From: Bacteroidia bacterium
GTDB lineage: Bacteria > Bacteroidota > Bacteroidia > Bacteroidales > Azobacteroidaceae
Assembly (NCBI GenBank): GCA_025996755.1
Contig: BNTR01000120.1
Span: 1-8,631 of the forward strand
Direction of reading: 5' to 3'
Length of the DNA stretch: 8,631 bases
A program made the position numbers and the translations under genes. Position 1 is the stretch's first letter. Every line of letters starts with the position of its first letter. The notes under the pieces are model-generated. The model was given only the letters and a program-made list of their open reading frames with translations. It was not told the DNA's origin and did no database searches. Below, piece by piece: positions 1 to 8,631 of this stretch.

Positions 1-50
1 CCCATATTTCGCCTGCGAGTTTGCCGTTGTAATAAGTGGTATTTGGTGGG
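1..50 (-). other. Inverted fragment of susC coding sequence
   Basis: Read on the minus strand, from about 49 down to 1, this stretch translates as PNTTYYNGKLAGEIWG. That closely resembles the conserved SusC stretch of the form 'YYxGxKxGEIWGYxTxG', which normally lies roughly 100 residues before the 'LDYWRxEN' segment. On the plus strand the same bases give a peptide (PYFACEFAVV...) that I cannot match to SusC. The sense-strand SusC sequence becomes recognisable just after, at ATGFTSHLDYFRDEN (from about 50). The simplest reading is an inversion breakpoint near 44-55. It could be a real DNA inversion or a chimeric or misassembled end. The match was made from memory of the family, without an alignment. 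Confidence 0.6.
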
Positions 51-415
51 CAACCGGATTCACTTCGCATCTCGATTATTTCCGCGATGAAAACTCGCTT
101 TTGGGCGAAAATCTCAATTCGTACTTTCCAAAAACCTATATGAACACTGCTAAGAACAACTACGTGCAGTCGCGCTACTTGCAGGATGCCTCCTATATCA
201 GGTTTAAAAACCTGCAAATAGGTTATACACTCCCTAAATCGCTCACGAGCAAAGTGAATGTAGAGAAGTTGCGGATTTTCTTCTCCGGCGAAAACCTGTG
301 GACAGGCACCAGTATGGCAAAAACGTTTGACCCCGAAACCATTGATGGCGGCTGGAACGGTAGCGTTTACCCCTTGTCGCGCGTGCTTTCTTTCGGAATA
401 AATCTTAATTTTTAA
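2..415 (+). CDS. SusC/RagA-family TonB-dependent outer-membrane transporter, C-terminal fragment
   Basis: This is the last ~138 codons of a SusC-like outer-membrane beta-barrel, which imports oligosaccharides using TonB energy together with its SusD lid. The frame is open from base 2 to the TAA at 413-415, and the true start lies left of the window. Family hallmarks are SHLDYFRDENSLLG (the usual LDYWRPEN-type motif), NNYVQSRYLQDASYIRFKNL, QIGYTLPKSL, LRIFFSGENLWT and a terminal beta-strand ending in F (SFGINLNF), as expected for an outer-membrane barrel. Full-length homologues are about 1000 residues, so only the final strands are present. The codons before about 50 do not look like SusC in this frame and probably belong to an inverted segment, so the reliable coding part is about 50-415. 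The susD-like gene follows after 27 bases, the usual susC-susD order. Confidence 0.9.
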   Translation, partial: PYFACEFAVVISGIWWATGFTSHLDYFRDENSLLGENLNSYFPKTYMNTAKNNYVQSRYLQDASYIRFKNLQIGYTLPKSLTSKVNVEKLRIFFSGENLWTGTSMAKTFDPETIDGGWNGSVYPLSRVLSFGINLNF

Positions 416-431
416 TTAGTAATTTTTAATT
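407..431 (+). repeat. AT-rich direct repeat across the susC stop codon
   Basis: The 11-base unit AATTTTTAATT occurs at 407-417 and again at 421-431. The first copy contains the last codons and TAA stop of the susC-like gene, and the second fills the spacer before the susD-like ATG at 443. No hairpin terminator and no clear Shine-Dalgarno are visible. AT-rich leaders of this sort are usual in Bacteroidota, so this is probably leader composition or a local duplication, not a dedicated element. Confidence 0.5.
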
Positions 432-442
432 GTAAAAGCAAT

Positions 443-2455
443 ATGAAAAAGATAAACAGTATGTTTTGTACAACCGCAGTAGCCCTGATGCTGACCTCAA
501 CGGGTTGTGTCGACCTCGACCAGGAGCCACTGAGCAGCCTGCCCGCTGAAGCGTATTTCAACAGCGAATCGCAGTTGCAATCCTACGTCAATAACCTTTA
601 CGCCCCGCGTACAGGCGACGATTCCAACGACCAGACGTTTGACGTGCATGGCACCTACTCCTACGGCACGTTTGCCATCGACAACAACACCGACAATATG
701 GCAAGCAAAGGCAGGGGCGACGACCGATGGGTGCCCGCCAACTACAAGGTAGGACAAGACGGAGGCGACTGGTCGTTCTCCTACATCTACAAGGTGAACT
801 ATTTCTTTAAGTATGTCGTGCACAAATATGAGGCAGGAGAAATAGCCGGTAGCGAAGCCAATATCAAACAATACATTGGCGAAGCCTATTTTTTTCGCGC
901 ATTTGAATACTTCAAACGCTTGCAAAAAGTTGGTGACTACCCTATCATTACCGAGCCATTGCCGGATGAAATGGATGTATTGATAGAAGCCAGCAAGCGC
1001 AGTCCCCGCAATGAAGTGGCACGGTTTATTCTCGCAGACTTGGATAAAGCCATCGCATTGCTGAACGACAAGGTGGCGACAACGCGGGTTACAAAGAAAG
1101 CGGCTTTGCTCTTCAAATCGCGCGTGGCACTGTTTGAAGGCACTTGGGAAAAATATTTCAAAGGCACCGCTTTTGTACCCGGTGGCGAGGGATGGCCCGG
1201 TGCTACGAAAGACTACAATCAGGGCAAGACATTTAACATTGATTCGGAAATCGCTTATTTCTTGGGCGAAGCCATGGCAGCAGCCAAAGAAGTAGCCGAC
1301 AACACCCCGCTTACAACGAACTCCGGCATTTTGCCGCAGGCAGTGGGACAAACTAATCCCTATTTGGAAATGTTCGGCGAAGTGGATATGTCGAAACACC
1401 CCGAAATTATCCTGTGGCGGCAATACAACTATGGCTTGGATGTATATCACGGTGTTCCTCAATACACACATACCGGCTGCCACCTGATAGGGCTTACGCG
1501 GGGTTATGTGGACAACTTCCTGATGGCGGATGGTTCACCCATTTACGCTACCGGCAGCGGCTATCAAGGCGATGACAGTATTGCCGGTGTGGTGAAGAAT
1601 AGAGACCTCCGCTTGCAGATATTCCTCAAGGTGCCGGGGCAGTTGAACTATTTTCAGCCGGGAACTCCTCCCGAACGAGCCACTCCGGTAGAAGCAATGC
1701 CGAATATTACTGAGGGTAATTCCGAAATAGGCTACTCCACCGGCTACACCATCCGTAAAGGCATCAATTTCAGTCAGGAACACTACACGGGCAATAATGT
1801 CGCCTTCACCGGTTGCATCGTGTTCCGCGCCGCAGAAGCCTATCTCAATTACATTGAGGCGAAGTATGAGAAAGACGGAACTTTGGATGCAACGGCTCAA
1901 ACGTATTGGGAAAAAATCCGCAGTCGTGCCAACAATGCAACCGTCACTTTTGCCGACATTCAATCCAAAACGATTGACAAGACCATCACAGGTATGGAAG
2001 TGAACAATGACTGGGCGGCTTTTTCCGGCGGCAAATTGCTGACCGACAAGACATTGTATAGCATCCGCCGCGAACGCCGTTCCGAATTGCTGGCAGAAGG
2101 GCTGCGTATGCCTGACCTCCGCCGTTGGAGGGCTTTAGACCAACTCGTGAACAATCCCTACCACATCGAAGGATTTAAATTGTGGGGACCCATGAAGAAT
2201 TTGTATAGCGGGCTGGAACCCGGCATCAATGTGTCGTCAAGCGAACAGAGCCTTTATTTGTTGCCCTACGAAGCAAGTCCCACTTCGGACGTGTTCAAGC
2301 AGGGCGGCTATCTGTGGAAAATGGCGCATTATCTGTCGCCCATCGCTGCCGAGCATTTCTTGGTAAGCAGCGTGGACGGCTCGTCGCCCGAAACTTCCCC
2401 GATTTATCAGAATCCCTATTGGTCAACAAGAGCGAATGAAGCAGCAATAAAATAA
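443..2455 (+). CDS. SusD/RagB-family outer-membrane glycan-binding lipoprotein
   Basis: A 670-residue SusD-like protein, the surface lipoprotein that caps the SusC channel and captures oligosaccharides. The ATG at 443 starts a lipoprotein signal: KK, a hydrophobic run, then STGC with the lipidated Cys at residue 22, followed by acidic VDLDQE, which fits surface-export signals of Bacteroidota lipoproteins. The -3 position is Ser, so the lipobox is not ideal. An N-terminal SusD-like_3 region contains the TPR-type motif GEAYFFRAFEYFKRL followed by GDYPIITEPL (about 146-173). The C-terminal SusD/RagB region contains FRAAEAYLNYIEAKYE (461-476), the basic/acidic IRRERRSELLAEGLRMPDLR (541-560) and a final PIYQNPYW (653-660). 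It is somewhat longer than many SusD proteins. It forms the transporter pair with the upstream gene. The ligand cannot be read from the sequence; the neighbours suggest a beta-galactan-type glycan. Confidence 0.96.
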   Translation: MKKINSMFCTTAVALMLTSTGCVDLDQEPLSSLPAEAYFNSESQLQSYVNNLYAPRTGDDSNDQTFDVHGTYSYGTFAIDNNTDNMASKGRGDDRWVPANYKVGQDGGDWSFSYIYKVNYFFKYVVHKYEAGEIAGSEANIKQYIGEAYFFRAFEYFKRLQKVGDYPIITEPLPDEMDVLIEASKRSPRNEVARFILADLDKAIALLNDKVATTRVTKKAALLFKSRVALFEGTWEKYFKGTAFVPGGEGWPGATKDYNQGKTFNIDSEIAYFLGEAMAAAKEVADNTPLTTNSGILPQAVGQTNPYLEMFGEVDMSKHPEIILWRQYNYGLDVYHGVPQYTHTGCHLIGLTRGYVDNFLMADGSPIYATGSGYQGDDSIAGVVKNRDLRLQIFLKVPGQLNYFQPGTPPERATPVEAMPNITEGNSEIGYSTGYTIRKGINFSQEHYTGNNVAFTGCIVFRAAEAYLNYIEAKYEKDGTLDATAQTYWEKIRSRANNATVTFADIQSKTIDKTITGMEVNNDWAAFSGGKLLTDKTLYSIRRERRSELLAEGLRMPDLRRWRALDQLVNNPYHIEGFKLWGPMKNLYSGLEPGINVSSSEQSLYLLPYEASPTSDVFKQGGYLWKMAHYLSPIAAEHFLVSSVDGSSPETSPIYQNPYWSTRANEAAIK

Positions 2456-2473
2456 TTTAAAAATATAAATAAG

Positions 2474-4198
2474 ATGAAAAAGCATATATATCTATCAATC
2501 ATGGTTGGCTGCCTGTGGTGCGGCACAACCAAAGCCGCCGTCAATCCGGCGGTGGATGTGGACTACCGCATCCGAAACGTAAACACAGGTTTATACCTCA
2601 CAGCAAATGCCGATGGGTATCTTAAAGTTGATAATTACGATTCAAAGGGCGATTATCAAATATTTAAATTGCTCAAAGATGCCTCAAATGATGCACGCTA
2701 CAATTTGGAAATCAATAGCCAATATCTGACCCATTCATCGGTAAATGATTGGGACATTTTGCTGGGAACGAGCAGTGCCGACCCGATGGCGGAACTGGTA
2801 TTGACGACCGACGACAGTGGGCAAACCCGATTTGCAGTGGCTGCTTATGCCGGCTCGCAATGGGTGGCTCCCGACCACGCAGGCGACCCTGCCGGCACTC
2901 AGTGCTTTACCGATAAGACGCATGACGGCATAGAATGGGTGTTTGAACCGGCGAAGTTCCGCATCAAAAACGTGGCTACCGACTTATACATGACCAATGT
3001 GGACGGTGTTTTGAAAATTGCGGCGAGCAGCGAAACCGGCGAAGGGCAGATTTTCAAGATAGATAAAGACGAGTCCGATGCCGACCATTTCAACATTTCG
3101 GTTGGTGGCAAATATCTGACACAACACGCCAGCGAGGCATGGACAGTCATTTTTGGAACCAATGCCGCCGAGCCAAAAGCCGAATGGCTCATCGCCACTT
3201 CCGACGGGCAAACCAAAATACAGGCATTGGGCTTTGCCGGAGGTGACCAATTTTTGGCACCACAGGCAGATGCTGCGGCTTCCACCATTTATGCAGACAC
3301 CAAAGGCTCGCGCTTGGAATGGCTCTTGGAGGCAACAAGCGGCGGCGGAGTAGTCGAAATTGCGGCACTCATGCCGGCTGACGGTGCATCAAGTGCCATG
3401 CCCGATGATGGCATCACGGTTACTTTCAACAAACCGATAGCCGCCAAAGGCGATTTAGGCAGCATCACGATAACGAACGTGGCTACCGGCAATCCATTGG
3501 CAGGCGTGCTCGGTGTCATTGCGGGGAAAGTCCTGACCATCAATCACACTGCCCCCCTGGCACTCAAAGCCACCTACACGGTGAACATTCCGGCAGGCGT
3601 TATTACAGGTTACGATGATGCCATCACATGGACGTTTACCGTGGCGAGCAACCCTTATGGGGTGAAAATACTCTCGCTCACCCCTGCAGACGGCGCATCG
3701 GCATCCGCCGTGAACACTCCCATCGAAGTGCTGTTCAACAAAAACATCCCCTACGCCGATGAACTCACCGGCATCTCCATCAAGGATGCGAGCGGCAACC
3801 CCGTAGCAGGCGTATCCGGACAGGCATTGTTTAGCAAACTATTCATCAAATACAGCGCATTGCAGCCGTCCAAGACATATACAGTGGAGGTGGCGGAAAA
3901 CGTTTTAGCGCAGTATCCCGATGCCATTGCATGGTCATTCACAACGGGCACAGGCACCGGAACAGGCAATGTGACAGTCGCCACAACAGTCTATCCAACC
4001 ATAACCGGCGACAACGTGACGGTGGAAACAGAAGCCCCCGCTTCCATTCGGGTATTCAACCTCTCCGGACAATCCCTCGCCGCGTATGCCTCGCAAGGCA
4101 CGCAAGTAGTGAGCCTGAGCCGCTATCCAAGCGGAATCTATCTCCTGAAGATAACGGTGAATGGTCGGGTTTCGACACATAAGGTAATAAAAAAATAA
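2474..4198 (+). CDS. Secreted beta-trefoil/Big_5 protein with T9SS type A sorting domain, putative surface glycan-binding protein
   Basis: A 574-residue exported protein with no recognisable catalytic motif. The signal peptide is about residues 1-20 (KK, then a hydrophobic stretch, cleavage likely at TKA-A). Cys13 in MVGC is a weak lipobox alternative. Two similar ~130-residue domains follow (about 29-159 and 161-287), each opening with Y/F-R-I-R/K-N-V and LYL/MT, which look like ricin/fascin-type beta-trefoils. Next come two Ig-like Big_5-type domains (about 294-390 and 397-491), both with PADGAS near the start, FNK, a YTV strand and a W(T/S)FT end. A Thr-Gly linker (491-498) leads to a C-terminal Por secretion domain (about 500-574) with IRVFNLSGQSL, PSGIYLLKI and a basic VIKK tail, which marks export by the type IX system. 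It sits where SusE/SusF-type surface binding proteins are usually encoded, so carbohydrate binding is the inferred role. The trefoil assignment is by appearance only. Confidence 0.85.
   Translation: MKKHIYLSIMVGCLWCGTTKAAVNPAVDVDYRIRNVNTGLYLTANADGYLKVDNYDSKGDYQIFKLLKDASNDARYNLEINSQYLTHSSVNDWDILLGTSSADPMAELVLTTDDSGQTRFAVAAYAGSQWVAPDHAGDPAGTQCFTDKTHDGIEWVFEPAKFRIKNVATDLYMTNVDGVLKIAASSETGEGQIFKIDKDESDADHFNISVGGKYLTQHASEAWTVIFGTNAAEPKAEWLIATSDGQTKIQALGFAGGDQFLAPQADAAASTIYADTKGSRLEWLLEATSGGGVVEIAALMPADGASSAMPDDGITVTFNKPIAAKGDLGSITITNVATGNPLAGVLGVIAGKVLTINHTAPLALKATYTVNIPAGVITGYDDAITWTFTVASNPYGVKILSLTPADGASASAVNTPIEVLFNKNIPYADELTGISIKDASGNPVAGVSGQALFSKLFIKYSALQPSKTYTVEVAENVLAQYPDAIAWSFTTGTGTGTGNVTVATTVYPTITGDNVTVETEAPASIRVFNLSGQSLAAYASQGTQVVSLSRYPSGIYLLKITVNGRVSTHKVIKK
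2558..3334 (+). repeat. Tandem duplication encoding two beta-trefoil-like domains
   Basis: Residues 29-159 and 161-287 of the T9SS protein align by eye over their whole length. Paired landmarks are DYRIRNVNTGLYLT / KFRIKNVATDLYMT, DGYLKV / DGVLKI, YQIFKL / GQIFKI, YNLEINSQYLTH / FNISVGGKYLTQ, WDILLGTSSADP / WTVIFGTNAAEP, SGQTRFAVAAYAG / DGQTKIQALGFAG and GIEWVFEPA / RLEWLLEAT. The nucleotide copies have diverged, so the duplication is old and is not a recombination-prone perfect repeat. Confidence 0.85.
3353..3946 (+). other. Two Big_5-type Ig-like domains
   Basis: Residues about 294-390 and 397-491 form a second tandem pair within the same protein. Both begin with an (L)xPADGAS motif, continue with a TFNKPIAAKG or LFNKNIPYAD strand, carry the matching GNPLAGVLG / GNPVAGVSG turn, and end with AITWTFTV or AIAWSFTT. 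This is the Big_5 (bacterial Ig-like) pattern. Such domains usually act as spacers that hold a binding or catalytic module away from the cell surface. Confidence 0.75.
3971..4195 (+). other. T9SS type A C-terminal sorting domain
   Basis: The last ~75 residues have the layout of the Por secretion tail (TIGR04183 type): VYPTITGDNVTVETE, then IRVFNLSGQSL, a spacer, VVSLSRYPSGIYLLKITVNG and a final KVIKK. In T9SS bacteria this domain directs a Sec-exported protein across the outer membrane, where it is normally cleaved and the protein is attached to the surface. A (TG)4 linker encoded at 3944-3967 precedes it. It is the only such tail in the window: the GH43-GH16 enzyme ends without one, and the end of the GH2 enzyme is not visible. 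Confidence 0.88.
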
Positions 4199-4204
4199 AC
4201 GATT

Positions 4205-8631
<4,427 letters not shown>

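Noticed and set aside
416..442. Possible promoter or terminator in the susC-susD spacer
   Set aside because: The 27-base AT-rich gap has no hairpin of useful strength and no room for a full Bacteroidota -33/-7 promoter separate from coding sequence. The genes are best read as co-transcribed.
497..1483. Minus-strand open frame of 328 codons opposite the susD-like gene
   Set aside because: It is a shadow of the susD-like gene with no recognisable domain, and it does not fit the tight plus-strand operon.
2110..2132. Small inverted repeat CCTCC...GGAGG in the susD-like gene
   Set aside because: The arms are only five bases, within a conserved coding motif (MPDLRRWRA), with no T-run after it. 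It is best explained by codon choice and is not a terminator.
3944..3967. Repetitive GGCACA-like bases before the T9SS domain
   Set aside because: They encode a Thr-Gly linker of a kind common before sorting domains. The units are imperfect and short, so a variable microsatellite is not supported.

Overview
The window holds most of one polysaccharide utilisation locus (PUL) from a Bacteroidota bacterium, probably Bacteroidales. All genes lie on the + strand and are tightly packed, with gaps of 27, 18, 6 and 1 bases. This suggests one polycistronic unit whose promoter lies left of the window. The assignment rests on the adjacent SusC/SusD pair, start codons preceded by AT-rich sequence without a clear Shine-Dalgarno, and a type IX secretion (T9SS) C-terminal sorting domain. 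The sorting domain argues against typical human-gut Bacteroides, which lack T9SS. It fits Dysgonomonadaceae, Paludibacter-like, insect-gut or environmental Bacteroidales better. The lineage is an inference.

Layout: (1) the C-terminal end of a SusC-like TonB-dependent transporter, to 415; (2) a complete SusD-like surface lipoprotein, 443-2455; (3) a secreted non-enzymatic protein, 2474-4198, with two beta-trefoil-like repeats, two Ig-like Big_5 domains and a T9SS sorting domain, standing where a surface glycan-binding protein (SusE/SusF position) is usually found; (4) a bifunctional GH43-GH16 enzyme, 4205-6130; (5) a LacZ-type GH2 beta-galactosidase, 6132 to beyond the right edge. No RNA gene, CRISPR array, insertion sequence or terminator was seen, and there is no gene-free stretch over 300 bases.

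Working model: SusC/SusD import oligosaccharides across the outer membrane, the T9SS protein binds glycan at the surface, and the GH43, GH16 and GH2 activities depolymerise the glycan. The GH43 part looks like the exo-beta-1,3-galactanase type (HGGG in place of the usual Asp, plus conserved ERPKV, EAPA and SQS motifs). The GH16 part is of the EIDxxE laminarinase/endo-galactanase type. With a GH2 beta-galactosidase, the best substrate guess is a beta-1,3-galactan backbone such as type II arabinogalactan. A beta-1,3-glucan remains possible for the GH16 part.

The most unusual features are structural. Two unrelated short palindromic repeats lie inside coding sequence and are translated in frame: one forms the linker between the GH43 and GH16 domains, the other sits in a loop of the GH2 enzyme. 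Separately, the first ~50 bases read as a SusC segment only on the opposite strand. This implies an inversion junction inside susC (phase-variable DNA inversion, or a chimeric/assembly artefact).
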